Shown piece by piece: positions 29,116 to 37,801 of a stretch of 37,801 bases of DNA. Under the pieces are notes generated by a model. It ran no database searches, was not told the DNA's origin, and saw only the letters and a program-made list of their open reading frames with translations. Origin of the DNA: Myxococcales bacterium (GTDB lineage: Bacteria; Myxococcota_A; Polyangia; Polyangiales; Polyangiaceae); contig JANXMC010000356.1 in assembly GCA_025354825.1 (NCBI GenBank), forward strand, positions 1 through 37,801. The letters are read 5' to 3'. How positions within the stretch are numbered: the first letter of the stretch is position 1; every line of letters begins with the position of its first letter. The position numbers were made by a program, and so were the translations under genes.

Positions 29116-31055
29116 TGTCTGCCACCGACCACGACCACGACGGCGCGCTCGAAGCCGAGTCGCCTCCCCTTCACGTGAAACCGGCGACGTTCGCGGCCTT
29201 CGCGGCGGGCGCCGTCGCCATGTTCGTCCTCTCGCGTTTCGTGCCGGGCTCGTTCCCCGTGCTGCTCGCTGCCGTCGTCGGCGCTCTCGTGCCCGGCAAG
29301 CTTGGTCGCGGCGATCAGGGTTGGAAAGTCCGCGCGCCGATGGCCATCATGGCCGGTCTGCTTGCGCTGTTCGTCGTCCGCCTCTGGCCGGCGACGAGCG
29401 GGATGGACATCCCCGACGGCCCCCCTCCGGCGGAGTCGGCGTCGCTTCTGTCGTGGCTCATCGCGCTCCCGATCTTGGGCGCCATCGCCATTCTCTTCAC
29501 GCCGCGCCAGGCGGTGCAAACGCTCCGAGGAATGACCCTCGGCATCATGCTGGCAACCCTCGCGTTGAGCCTGCCGCTCCTTCGCGTGAAGATGGGGCGC
29601 GAGTTCCACTTCAACCAAGACGTCGTCTGGATGAAGGATCTCGGCATCCACTACCACGTGGCCGTCGACGGCATCTCGCTCTGGCTCATTCTCTTGACGA
29701 CGTTCATCGTTCCCATCGCGACGTTCGCGTCGTTCGGGTCGATCGACAAGCGCATCAAGGATTGGTGCTTCGCGCTGCTGCTCCTCGAAGGGGCGATGAT
29801 CGGATCGTTCCTCGCGCTGGACCTCTTCCTCTTCTACGTGTTTTGGGAGCTGATGCTCGTCCCCATGTACGTCATGATTGGCGTCTGGGGAGGCGAGAAC
29901 CGCATCAAGGCGGCCATCAAGTTCTTCCTCTACACGATGTTCGGATCCGTGCTGATGCTCGCCGCGATCCTGTACCTCGCGTACACGTACGGCAAGGTTA
30001 CCGGCGGCGTCGCATCGTTCGATTACTTCGAGCTTCAGCGGCTGATGATCCCGCGGAACACGCAGCTTTGGCTCTTCGGCGCCTTCGCGCTGTCGTTCGT
30101 CATCAAGGTGCCGATGTTCCCGGTGCACACGTGGCTGCCCGACGCGCACACCGAAGCGCCGACGGCGGGCTCCGTGATCCTTGCCGCGGTCATGCTCAAG
30201 CTCGGAACCTACGGCTACCTGCGCTTCTGCATGGGGCTTTTCCCCGAGGCGTGCGCAGAAGCCGCAGCCAACTTGGCGGGCGTCGCGGTGCTTGGCGGCA
30301 TCCTCTACGGCGCGCTCTGCGCGTGGCGGCAAGACGACGTGAAGCGCCTCGTCGCGTACTCGTCGGTCGCCCACCTCGGCTACGTGATGCTCGGCATCTT
30401 CTCGGCGTCGAACGCGAGCCTCGAGGGCGCGGTTCTCCAGATGGTGAACCACGGCATCTCCACCGGGATGCTCTTCCTCCTCGTCGGCGTCGTCTACGAC
30501 CGCCGCCACACGCGCCAGCTCGGTGACTTCGGCGGCCTCGCCAAGGTGATGCCGATCTACACCGCGCTCTTCATCGTCGCGACGATGGCAAGCGTGGGTC
30601 TCCCCGGCACGAACGGCTTCGTCGGTGAGTTCATGGTCATCACCGGCACGTTCAGCAGCACGCGCCTCGGCACGTTCAACGGTGTGCAGGCGGCGGGCGC
30701 CGCGTTCGGCGTCATCCTCGGCGCGCTCTACATGCTCACCGCGGTGCAGCGCATGTTCTACGGCCCCATCACGAAGGTCGAGAATCGCCACCTGAAGGAC
30801 GTGAACAGCCGCGAGCTTCTCGCGCTCGCGCCCCTCGCCGTCATGGTCTTCGTGATCGGCCTTTTCCCGAACATCTTTCTCCTTCAGATTCGCGACGCCT
30901 GCGCACGTGTCAGCTCGGACATGAGCGCGCGCGTCGAGATGAACCGGGCCCCCCTCTTCTACCAGGGGCCGCCGACGCTCATCGCGCGCAAGCCTGAAGC
31001 GACGAAGCTTCCGGTCGCCACGGGCTCCGCTTCGACCGCCCTGAGCTCCAAGTAG
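29115..31055 (+). CDS. nuoM: NADH-quinone oxidoreductase subunit M (NuoM) with N-terminal extension
   Basis: A 646-residue antiporter-like proton-pumping subunit; typical NuoM has about 500. The first 110 residues are extra: a short His/Asp-rich start, then three hydrophobic segments (about 24-43, 46-60 and 74-91). The canonical NuoM begins at LLSWLIALPILGAIAILF (about residue 111). Key motifs are FYVFWELMLVPMYVMIG with the TM5 glutamate, SFVIKVPMFPVHTWLPDAH with the pump lysine, and MLKLGTYGYLRF. VNHGISTGMLFLLVG and SVGLPGTNGFVGEF are typical. The ATG overlaps the nuoL TGA (TGATG). The extension is part of the same frame; a later start would leave its coding sequence unexplained and break the overlap. 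Confidence 0.95.
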   Translation: MSATDHDHDGALEAESPPLHVKPATFAAFAAGAVAMFVLSRFVPGSFPVLLAAVVGALVPGKLGRGDQGWKVRAPMAIMAGLLALFVVRLWPATSGMDIPDGPPPAESASLLSWLIALPILGAIAILFTPRQAVQTLRGMTLGIMLATLALSLPLLRVKMGREFHFNQDVVWMKDLGIHYHVAVDGISLWLILLTTFIVPIATFASFGSIDKRIKDWCFALLLLEGAMIGSFLALDLFLFYVFWELMLVPMYVMIGVWGGENRIKAAIKFFLYTMFGSVLMLAAILYLAYTYGKVTGGVASFDYFELQRLMIPRNTQLWLFGAFALSFVIKVPMFPVHTWLPDAHTEAPTAGSVILAAVMLKLGTYGYLRFCMGLFPEACAEAAANLAGVAVLGGILYGALCAWRQDDVKRLVAYSSVAHLGYVMLGIFSASNASLEGAVLQMVNHGISTGMLFLLVGVVYDRRHTRQLGDFGGLAKVMPIYTALFIVATMASVGLPGTNGFVGEFMVITGTFSSTRLGTFNGVQAAGAAFGVILGALYMLTAVQRMFYGPITKVENRHLKDVNSRELLALAPLAVMVFVIGLFPNIFLLQIRDACARVSSDMSARVEMNRAPLFYQGPPTLIARKPEATKLPVATGSASTALSSK

Positions 31056-31066
31056 GAATCGCGACC

Positions 31067-32545
31067 ATGGGACTCGTCTTCGCCCTCTCTCCGCTTCTCA
31101 TCATCGCCGTCGGCGCGCTCCTGCTGATGATGGCGGAGGTCTTCTTCAAACAGAGGAACGGCCTCGCGCTCGGCGCCACGCTGGTCTTCGCGACCGCAGG
31201 CGCCTTCGCAGGCTCGATCTGGATGGTCGGCGTCGAGAACCTCCCGGGCATCGAAGCTCTCTCGCCCTGGCTGATCACCGACCGCTTCACGCTGTTCTTC
31301 GACATGATCCTCTGCCTCGGCGGCGCGCTCGCGTCGCTCTTGGCGGGGGGCTACCTGCCGGAGCACAACATCGACCGCGGCGAGTTCTACTCGCTCCTCC
31401 TCTTCGCGACGTTCGGCGCAATGATGCTCGCCGGCTCGGGCGATCTCCTCACGGTCTTCCTGGGCCTCGAGACGATGAGCCTCGGCGCCTACGCGCTCAC
31501 GGCGTTCCGTCGCGCGTCGCCGCGGTCGATCGAAGGCGCACTCAAGTACTACCTCCTCGGCTCCTTCGCCGCGGCGGTGCTCATCTACGGCTTCGCGCTC
31601 ATTTACGGCGCCACTGGCCACACCGACCTCGCGGGGATCACGCAGGTCATGGCCTCTGGCAAAGCGGAAATGCCGCTGATGCTCATGGCGCTCGGCCTCG
31701 TCTTCGTCGGCCTCGTCTTCAAGGTGAGCGGCGTGCCTTTCCACATGTGGACGCCCGACGCGTACGAAGGCGCGCCGACCCCGGCGACGACGTACATGGC
31801 CGTGGCCGTGAAGAGCGGCGGCTTCGCGATGATGCTCCGTGTTCTGCTCACGGTCTTCGGCGACGCGCAGTCGATGTCGTGGTCGAGCGGCTGGCCGCCG
31901 GCGATGGCGATGGTCGCCGTGCTCACGATGACCGTCGCGAACCTCGTCGCAGGCCGGCAAGAGTCGGTGAAGCGGATGCTCGCGTACTCGAGCATCGCCC
32001 ACGCGGGGTACCTCCTCGTCGGCGTGGTCGCGACCATGCGGTCGCAGACGCAGGCGAGCGCCGCGGTCATGTTCTACCTGCTCACGTACACGGTCTCCAC
32101 GGCCGGTGCGTTCGGCGCGCTCATTCTCTGCGGCAGCCGGGGCGCCGAAGCGGTCAGCTACGAAGACCTCGCCGGCCTCGGTCGTCGCCACCCCGCGGCT
32201 GCACTGCCGTTCGCGCTCTTCCTGCTTTCCCTCGCCGGCATCCCGCCGACCGCGGGCTTCTTCGGCAAGTGGTTCGTCTTCCACGCGGCGATCGACGGCG
32301 GCTTCTACGCCCTCACGATCATCGCCTTCATCAACAGCGTCATCGGCGCGTATTACTACCTCCGCGTCCTCGTCTACATGTACATGCGCGAGCCCGCCGC
32401 CGGCGCGCCCGTCGCCATTCCCATGAAGTCGGGGTACGTCACCGCTGCATTGGTCCTCAGCGCGATCCTCGTCATCGCCCTCGGCCTCGCGCCGGCGGGG
32501 ACGCTCGACATGGCCGTCCAGGCGGCGACCCACTCGGCCGGCTAG
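31067..32545 (+). CDS. nuoN: NADH-quinone oxidoreductase subunit N (NuoN)
   Basis: A 492-residue antiporter-like proton-pumping subunit (ND2 homologue). The TM5 glutamate is in FLGLETMSLGAYALTAF, and the pump-channel lysine segment is GLVFKVSGVPFHMWTPDAYEG, followed by ATTYMAVAVKSGGFAMM. The LLSLAGIPPTAGFFGKWFVF block is a family signature. Length is standard. It starts 11 bases after nuoM, with an AGGAA Shine-Dalgarno-like sequence. A lipoprotein gene follows seven bases after its stop, probably on the same mRNA. Confidence 0.97.
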   Translation: MGLVFALSPLLIIAVGALLLMMAEVFFKQRNGLALGATLVFATAGAFAGSIWMVGVENLPGIEALSPWLITDRFTLFFDMILCLGGALASLLAGGYLPEHNIDRGEFYSLLLFATFGAMMLAGSGDLLTVFLGLETMSLGAYALTAFRRASPRSIEGALKYYLLGSFAAAVLIYGFALIYGATGHTDLAGITQVMASGKAEMPLMLMALGLVFVGLVFKVSGVPFHMWTPDAYEGAPTPATTYMAVAVKSGGFAMMLRVLLTVFGDAQSMSWSSGWPPAMAMVAVLTMTVANLVAGRQESVKRMLAYSSIAHAGYLLVGVVATMRSQTQASAAVMFYLLTYTVSTAGAFGALILCGSRGAEAVSYEDLAGLGRRHPAAALPFALFLLSLAGIPPTAGFFGKWFVFHAAIDGGFYALTIIAFINSVIGAYYYLRVLVYMYMREPAAGAPVAIPMKSGYVTAALVLSAILVIALGLAPAGTLDMAVQAATHSAG

Positions 32546-32552
32546 CGCGCTC

Positions 32553-33527
32553 GTGGCTCGACGCTCGCCCCTGTTCTCGAAGCGCGCGCGCATCGCCGGT
32601 GCCGGCGGCGCGCTTCTCGCGGCGCTCGCCGCTGCATTCGCCGGTTGCAAGGACGCCCCCAAGAGCGACCCCGCGCCGGCCGCGAGCGCGACGCCCGCAC
32701 CGTCGACGCCGGCCGTGGGCTCGCCGATCCCATCGGCCTCCGTGGCCGCGATCCTGAACCCGTCGAGCATGCCGCCCTACCAAGGGCCTACGGGGAGCAT
32801 CGAGGGGACGATTTTGATCACGGGCGACCCTGCCCCTCCCCTGCTCGGCAAGAACTTTTCAAAGTGTCCGGCTGCGACGCAGACGCGGGCCCACCTCTTT
32901 CGCACCGGCGCGACGATCGCTTCGACCGATGGCGGCGCCCCCGCGAAGCAGCTCGCCGACGCCATCGTCGCGGTGACGGGCTACCAAGGGTTCGTGGCCG
33001 AGCGCAACGAAGTGAAGCAGCTCGTCGTCGAGTCCTGCGAAGAGGTCCCGCGAACGATCGACGTGACCTTCGGGCAGCGGCTCGAGGTGCAGAACAAGAC
33101 AAAGGTTCTCTTCGCCCCCGCGCTCGCAGAAGCGCAGAATCCGGCGCTGATGGTCGCGCCTCCAGGCGGCGACTTCGTGAAGGTTTACATCCCGCGGCCG
33201 GGTCGCTTCACGATGTCCGACAGGCTCGGTGGTGACTTTTTCTCGGGTGACGTGTACGCGCTCTTGCACCCGCTGCACGCGACGAGCGGCGTCGATGGGC
33301 ACTTCCGCATCGACGGGATCCCCATCGGCAAGGTGCAGGTCGGCGCGCGGCTCTCCGCCATCGGCAAAGAGGCGACGCAGTCGATCGAAGTCCTCGCGGG
33401 CGTCATTCATCGGGTCGATCTGACGCTGCACTACGTGGCACCCGCCGAGCCTGCACCGTTCGCATCGAGCGCGCCTAATGCCGCTGCGCGCGACGCGGGC
33501 AAGGCGCCGCCGACCCTCCTTCACTGA
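32553..33527 (+). CDS. Lipoprotein with degenerate cupredoxin-like and carboxypeptidase-regulatory-like domains
   Basis: A 324-residue exported lipoprotein (lipobox AAAFAGC, Cys32), then an Ala/Pro/Ser linker of about 35 residues. GSIEGTILITGDPA begins a beta-sandwich region. Next comes a block resembling the plastocyanin-like family of methylamine-utilisation proteins: RTIDVTFGQRLEVQNKTKV, and the closing GVDGHFRIDGIPIGKVQVGARL of that family's regulatory module. The usual copper ligands (His of N-x-D-x-x-x-H and the C-x-x-H-x-x-M loop) are not present; a LLHPLHATSG stretch occupies the loop. Two cysteines (SKCP and VESCEE) could form a disulfide. GTG start 32553, seven bases after nuoN. The position suggests association with complex I or its outer face; this is an inference. 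Confidence 0.72.
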   Translation: MARRSPLFSKRARIAGAGGALLAALAAAFAGCKDAPKSDPAPAASATPAPSTPAVGSPIPSASVAAILNPSSMPPYQGPTGSIEGTILITGDPAPPLLGKNFSKCPAATQTRAHLFRTGATIASTDGGAPAKQLADAIVAVTGYQGFVAERNEVKQLVVESCEEVPRTIDVTFGQRLEVQNKTKVLFAPALAEAQNPALMVAPPGGDFVKVYIPRPGRFTMSDRLGGDFFSGDVYALLHPLHATSGVDGHFRIDGIPIGKVQVGARLSAIGKEATQSIEVLAGVIHRVDLTLHYVAPAEPAPFASSAPNAAARDAGKAPPTLLH

Positions 33528-33548
33528 GCTCCCGCGCCGCGGCGAGCT
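33527..33548. terminator. Hairpin between the convergent lipoprotein genes
   Basis: AGCTCCCGC (33527-33535) pairs with GCGG and GAGCT (33539-33548, one bulged C) around a three-base loop. It lies at the end of the nuo run and six bases past the stop of the TPR lipoprotein on the other strand. There is no T tract. Confidence 0.4.
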
Positions 33549-33555
33549 TGCGCGG

Positions 33556-35280
33556 CTACCGCGCTTCCGCCGCGGGTGTGGCGCCGGGAGCCGTCGCGCC
33601 GCGCGACAGCGCGCGTTCGGCATCGGTCACGGCAAGCGGCGCGAGGTACATGCGCGCACGGGCGGCCGCGGCTGCATCCCCTCGGCGATTTGCACTGGCC
33701 ACGAGGGTCGCGGCCGCGAGCGGATCGACGGGGGCGATGAGCTCGAGCCGCGCCTGTGCGGCGGGGAGGACGGCCGTGTTCTCGAGCGCAGCGAGGCGCG
33801 TGAGAGCGACCGCGACGACGGAATCGACGGACGCGGCAGGCGCGAGTCGAAGGGCGAGGGCGCGGGTGGCCGGTGCTACGGGCTGCACGGAAGAGAGCGC
33901 GAGGAGACGGTGGCGAGCATCGGGGCCCCGCGTCGTGTCGGCGACGGGCGCTGCGAGGGCGGCGAGCGCGGCGGCGTCACCGCCTCGCGCCGCGAGCTCG
34001 ATACGCGCGTCGGCGGACAAATCGGTGTCACGCGCGACGCCACGCGCCGCGAGGTCGGCGGCGATGGGCGTCAGGAGCGCGTCGCCGGCGTCCACCGCCT
34101 CGCGTGCGACGTCGCACGGCGCGCGCGCCCCGTCGACGGTCGCTTCGCCACCTCGGAGGCTCCGGGCGCATGCCGCGAAGGCCGCGAACGGCACTGCTTC
34201 GTCGCGCGGCTCGTTCGCGCCCCGCACGCTTCGCGCGCCTCGGCCACTGCGCGGCGGCGAAGTCGCGGATGCGCTCGCGACCAGCTGCGCGCCGCGCGAT
34301 CGCGGATCCGCCTCGACGACAGGCGCAACGAGCTCGCGCGCCGCCGCGGCATCGCCCGCGAGAAGCGCCCGCGCGGCAACGTCGTCTAGCGCGAGGTGCA
34401 TCGTCGTCGACCTCGTTCGTGCGAGGTCGAGATCGTGGCGCGCGATAGCGTCGTCGACGGCGAGGAGGCCGACGAGGCGGCGCACGCGCGCACTCTCGGG
34501 ACGCGCCCGCGCCCACGCGCCGTCGCGCGAAACGTCGACGAGCTCGCCGGACAGGGCACGCGCCGCATCGGCAAAGCCGCTCCCCGCGAGGTCGACGGCG
34601 GAGTCCGCGACCATCCCGCGGCGGTCGCTCCGCTGGCGTGCGACGTGGCCGAGGGCGCGCGCCACGAGCCGCGCGTCGCCGTGCGCCACACCCCAGCTTG
34701 CGAGTGTTTCCCACGCCGCGGGGCTTTGCGCGCGAAGCAACGTCAGCGCGACGAGCCGCTCGCGTGTCGCACCGTCTGCCGTCGCTTGCGCCCCCTCGGC
34801 CACGCGTCGCTCAAGGCTCGCGAGCCCCACGTCGCCGTCGGCCGCTCGTCGCGCCGATGCCGCCGCGCGCACCTTGTCGCCACGCCCCGCGGCACATTCG
34901 GCGTCCGCCGCCCACGCGCCTGCGAACCCCGCGTCGAGGCTCAGGGCGCGGTCGACGTCTTCGCGGGCGGCAGGGTCCCGCGCATCGCGGCGGCACCGCA
35001 CGAGGGCCAAGCGTGCCCAGATCTCCGGGTCTTTCGGATCACGCGCGGCGGCTTGCGAGAACGAGGCGATCGCGGCAGCTGTGTCGCCCGACGCCTCGGC
35101 GATCGCGCCGCGCAGGTACGCGGCGTACGCCTCGGGCCCGACGAAGGGGCCCGCGACGACCCGGCCGTCGACGATGCGATCGACGCGTCCACCCGTGCCC
35201 ACGCACCCCGCGCTCACCAGCGAGGCAAACGCCCACGCGACGGCGCCCGCGAGCGTGCGCGCGCGCGTCAGATCGCGCAC
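33556..35280 (-). CDS. TPR-repeat lipoprotein of unknown function
   Basis: A 574-residue exported protein. GTG 35280 starts a signal peptide with lipobox LVSAGC (Cys26). The first TPR-like unit is AYAAYLRGAIAEASGDTAAAIASFSQAAARDPKDP, followed by further helix pairs (IWARLALVRCRRDARDP, AWAADAECAAGRGDKVRAA, and others) that suggest a mostly alpha-solenoid protein. No catalytic motif is visible. Its start lies inside the last codons of hisC (13-base overlap), so it is probably translated from the hisC transcript. TPR lipoproteins often scaffold outer-membrane complexes; no partner is evident here. The Arg/Ala bias makes family assignment weak. Confidence 0.75.
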   Translation of the reverse strand: MRDLTRARTLAGAVAWAFASLVSAGCVGTGGRVDRIVDGRVVAGPFVGPEAYAAYLRGAIAEASGDTAAAIASFSQAAARDPKDPEIWARLALVRCRRDARDPAAREDVDRALSLDAGFAGAWAADAECAAGRGDKVRAAASARRAADGDVGLASLERRVAEGAQATADGATRERLVALTLLRAQSPAAWETLASWGVAHGDARLVARALGHVARQRSDRRGMVADSAVDLAGSGFADAARALSGELVDVSRDGAWARARPESARVRRLVGLLAVDDAIARHDLDLARTRSTTMHLALDDVAARALLAGDAAAARELVAPVVEADPRSRGAQLVASASATSPPRSGRGARSVRGANEPRDEAVPFAAFAACARSLRGGEATVDGARAPCDVAREAVDAGDALLTPIAADLAARGVARDTDLSADARIELAARGGDAAALAALAAPVADTTRGPDARHRLLALSSVQPVAPATRALALRLAPAASVDSVVAVALTRLAALENTAVLPAAQARLELIAPVDPLAAATLVASANRRGDAAAAARARMYLAPLAVTDAERALSRGATAPGATPAAEAR

Positions 35281-36371
35281 GTACGCAACGTTTCGAGGAG
35301 CCTGTCGTTCTGCGCGGGCGAGCCGATGGTGATGCGAAGTTGATGGGCCATTCGGCCGCCCGCCGCGTGGAATCCGCGCACGAGGATCCCCTTCGCGGTA
35401 AGTGCACTCTGCACGTCGACGGCGGGCTTCGTGGTCTTCACCCACAGGAAATTCGCGTCGCTCGGCGCCGGCGCGAGCCCATCGATAAGCGTCATCGCCG
35501 CCTCGACGCGCGCGCGCTCCGAAACGACGACGCGCACGTCGGCCTGCACGGCGTCCCACGCGTCGCGCAGCACGGCGGTCGCGGCGACCTGCGTCGTCGC
35601 GCTCAGGTTGAACGGCTGACGGCCTTTGTCGATCTCGCGAACGAGCTCGGCGTCGGCCTCGAGCCAGCCGACGCGCAGCGCGGCGAGGCCTATTTTGCTG
35701 AGCGTGCGGAGGATTCCGACGTTGGGAAACCGCTCGCGCAGGCGACGCAACGACCCCTTCGCGTAGTCGATGTACGCCTCGTCGAGGATGACGAACGCCC
35801 CCTTCGCCTCTTCGATCAGGGCGACGATTCGGTCTTCGCTCATCGCGTTGCCCGTGGGGTTGTTGGGGCTCGCGAGGAAGACCACGTTGGGCGGCGCGAA
35901 CGCGAGGGCGCGGCTCATCGAGAGGCTCGCCAAGTCCCACGACCCATCGAGCGGCACTTCGATCACCTTGAAGCCGTGAACGCGCGCGGTGACGCGGTAC
36001 ATGACGAAGGTCGGCGTCGGCACGAGAATCACGGGGTTGCGCGCGTCGGCTCGTGGGCGCGCGAGCGCGTTCAAGACGAGCGAGATGACCTCGTCGGAGC
36101 CGGTGCCGAGGAGAAGGTCGTCGGGACGCGCGCCGGTGCGTGCGGCGATCTGCTCCTTCAAAGCGGTCGCGCGCGCGTCGGGGTAGCGCTCGAGCGGCAG
36201 GCTCGAAATCGCACGCACGACCGCCTCTTTGATCGCGGGCGACGTGGTGGGCGGAGCTTCGTTCGCATCGAGGCGAACCTCGATGCCGGACGGGCTCTCC
36301 GGAATGTAAGCGGAGAGCTCTGAGAGCTCGGGGCGGAGGAGCGCGCGTAGAGAATCGTCCACGCCGCGCAT
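35268..36371 (-). CDS. hisC: Histidinol-phosphate aminotransferase HisC
   Basis: A 367-residue PLP-dependent class I/II aminotransferase that converts imidazole-acetol phosphate to histidinol phosphate. The N-terminus has RLDANEAP, the family's 'LNANENP' block. Cofactor-binding residues appear in GTGSDEVI, SPNNPTG (residues 168-174) and LDEAY (Asp197, Tyr200). The catalytic lysine is Lys226 in TLSKIGLAALRVGW. Length is normal. Some HisC-family members act on phenylalanine or tyrosine precursors, so specificity is inferred. It starts 30 bases after the Lon-type protease gene on the same strand, and overlaps the TPR lipoprotein gene at its 3' end. No other his genes are in the window. Confidence 0.92.
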   Translation of the reverse strand: MRGVDDSLRALLRPELSELSAYIPESPSGIEVRLDANEAPPTTSPAIKEAVVRAISSLPLERYPDARATALKEQIAARTGARPDDLLLGTGSDEVISLVLNALARPRADARNPVILVPTPTFVMYRVTARVHGFKVIEVPLDGSWDLASLSMSRALAFAPPNVVFLASPNNPTGNAMSEDRIVALIEEAKGAFVILDEAYIDYAKGSLRRLRERFPNVGILRTLSKIGLAALRVGWLEADAELVREIDKGRQPFNLSATTQVAATAVLRDAWDAVQADVRVVVSERARVEAAMTLIDGLAPAPSDANFLWVKTTKPAVDVQSALTAKGILVRGFHAAGGRMAHQLRITIGSPAQNDRLLETLRTCAI

Positions 36372-36401
36372 CCTACGCGAGGTTCATGCCTTTTACAGGT
36401 G

Positions 36402-37801
36402 TCAGCGCACGCGGAAGTCCGCGCTGTCGCCGTCGCCGCCAGGGCCGTCGTCGGCGCTTCCGCCGTGGTGCGGCTCGAACGGCCCGTGACCTTCGGCCAC
36501 GCGAAGGCGTTCGGCGATCTCGATGATGCGCCGCTCGACGCGACCGAAGACGCTCGACGCCGGAAAGCGCCCCGCGCTGTCGCGCTCGCCGGCCGGAAAG
36601 CCCGTGAGCGCTTCGATCCCCTGCGCCACCGTTTCGATGGCGTAGAGGTGGAACGAGCCTGCCGCGATCGCGTCGGCGACGTCTTTACGAACGACGAGGT
36701 GAGGCAGGTTCGGCTTGGGGATGAGCACACCCTGCGATCCGTTCAGGCCGCGTGCGTGGCACAGATCGAAGAACCCTTCGATCTTCGCGCAGACGCCGCC
36801 GATCGCCTGCATTTCGCCCAGTTGGTTCACGCTTCCCGTGACGGCGAGCCCCTGCTCGAGCGGCACGTCGGCGAGGGCGCTCAGCACGGCGAAGAGCTCG
36901 CTCGACGACGCGCTGTCGCCGTCGATCTCGCCGTAGCTCTGTTCGAACGCGAGCTGCGCGCGGAGGCTCAGCGGCCGCTCTTGCCCGAACATGCGCGACA
37001 GGTAGCCACGAAGGATCGCGACCCCCTTCGTGTGAATCGCGCCGCCGAGCTGCGCCTCGCGCTCGACGTCGATAATCCCCTCGCGCCCCAAGGCGACGAC
37101 GGCGGTGATGCGCATCGGTTGGCCGAACTCGACGTCGCCGGTGCTGTAGACGCTGAGGCCGTTGACGACGCCGACACGTGAGCCTGCCGTGTCGAGCGCG
37201 ACCTCACCCCGAAGCGTGATTTCGCGGATGTGACGCTCGGCCGAGCCCAGTCGTTCGCGACGTTCGCGCCAGGCCGAATCGACGTCGTCGGCCGTGACGA
37301 CGAGCGAGGCGGGTGGCGGAAGCGACGCGCGCGCGATGGCGTCGTCGGTTTCGTCGCCACCTCCAACCTCACGCACCGCGGCGACCGCGCTCGCGAACGC
37401 GGCGGTCTCTTCGAGGGGCGAGAGCATGAGCGCGATGCGCTCGCGATCGCCGGCGAGGCGCGTGGCGAGATCGAGAAGGCGCGCGCGAGCGGCTCTGTCG
37501 AACTCGCCCCATTCGCGCTCTTTCGCCATCGCCATGAGATACGCATCGAGGGCCTGCATGCTCTCGGGCGTGCGCGGGATGGACGGATCCACTTCGACCT
37601 TCACGCGGAAGAGCGACGCGAAGTCAGCGTCGGCTTCGAGGAGCGCGGCGTAAAGGTCCTGGGGGCCGACGAGGACGACGCGCACGCGAATCGGCGCGGG
37701 CACCGGACGCAGCGTCGTTGCATAGAGACCGAGCGGCCCCAGCGGATCTTCCGCCGCAATCTTCTGCTCGCGCAGCACGCGCTTGATGCGATCCCAAATG
37801 A
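36402..37801 (-). CDS. Lon-type ATP-dependent protease, C-terminal part (5' end outside the window)
   Basis: The frame enters from the right edge and gives about 466 residues. It begins with IWDRIKRVLREQKIAAEDP and a helical region, then VRVVLVGPQDLYAALLEADADFASLF, the pattern of the Lon-related YcbZ/LonC-like proteins with AAA_32 and Lon_C domains. The proteolytic domain has the catalytic serine in GEIDGDSASSSELFAVLSAL and the lysine in IGGVCAKIEGFFDLC, the Ser-Lys dyad of Lon enzymes. The ATPase core lies beyond the edge. The C-terminus is Gly/Asp-rich. The protease is expected in the cytoplasm, degrading misfolded or specific regulatory proteins. It is upstream of hisC on the same strand. 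Confidence 0.9.
   Translation of the reverse strand, partial: IWDRIKRVLREQKIAAEDPLGPLGLYATTLRPVPAPIRVRVVLVGPQDLYAALLEADADFASLFRVKVEVDPSIPRTPESMQALDAYLMAMAKEREWGEFDRAARARLLDLATRLAGDRERIALMLSPLEETAAFASAVAAVREVGGGDETDDAIARASLPPPASLVVTADDVDSAWRERRERLGSAERHIREITLRGEVALDTAGSRVGVVNGLSVYSTGDVEFGQPMRITAVVALGREGIIDVEREAQLGGAIHTKGVAILRGYLSRMFGQERPLSLRAQLAFEQSYGEIDGDSASSSELFAVLSALADVPLEQGLAVTGSVNQLGEMQAIGGVCAKIEGFFDLCHARGLNGSQGVLIPKPNLPHLVVRKDVADAIAAGSFHLYAIETVAQGIEALTGFPAGERDSAGRFPASSVFGRVERRIIEIAERLRVAEGHGPFEPHHGGSADDGPGGDGDSADFRVR

Overview
The window is GC-rich, densely coded chromosomal DNA from a Gram-negative bacterium, most likely a member of the Myxococcota (Polyangia-like). The grounds are the many lipoproteins with Asp/Ala/Gly-rich linkers, a long Pro/Gly/Tyr-rich zinc-ribbon protein, strong G/C at third codon positions and the mix of gene families. 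The taxonomy is an inference. I see no insertion sequence, prophage, CRISPR array, tRNA or rRNA.

Layout. 1-1621: a tightly coupled run of a lipid-kinase C-terminus, a DUF952 protein and GalE. 1691-6380: long-chain acyl-CoA ligase (-), MiaB, a gamma-carbonic anhydrase and an RlpA-like lipoprotein (-). 6524-9864: two overlapping lipoprotein genes, the second possibly a degenerate M16 peptidase. 9890-14226: PlsC-type acyltransferase, ThiS (-), an AlaX-type alanyl-tRNA editing protein, a disordered protein and UppP. 14329-17274: a secreted metallophosphoesterase behind a Pho-box-like element, and a second lipoprotein. 17271-20218 (-): a VanW-domain protein and CoaBC. 20279-23199: YchF, a DUF2752 protein (-) and a zinc-ribbon/QGYGAP-repeat/DUF4234 protein (-). 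23518-33527: the complex I genes nuoE-F and nuoJ-K-L-M-N, closed by a cupredoxin-like lipoprotein. 33556-37801 (-): a TPR lipoprotein, HisC and a Lon-type protease cut by the window edge.

The most unusual locus is the respiratory complex I cluster. It jumps from nuoF to nuoJ with no nuoG, nuoH or nuoI. NuoM has an extra N-terminal region of about 110 residues with three hydrophobic segments. The nuoL reading frame breaks by one base just before the lateral helix. Past the break the other frame encodes the lateral helix, the last membrane helix and then an extra domain of about 90 residues that looks PKD-like and carries a perfect EF-hand-type loop, predicted to lie in the periplasm. The final gene of the run encodes a lipoprotein resembling a cupredoxin without its copper ligands. 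Together these suggest a complex I with extra material on its outer face.

A second theme is regulatory. At many first-in-unit genes a TA-containing extended -10-like element lies 11-16 bases upstream of the start codon, usually without a Shine-Dalgarno sequence. This predicts leaderless or nearly leaderless mRNAs, and it agrees with start codons chosen independently from protein families.
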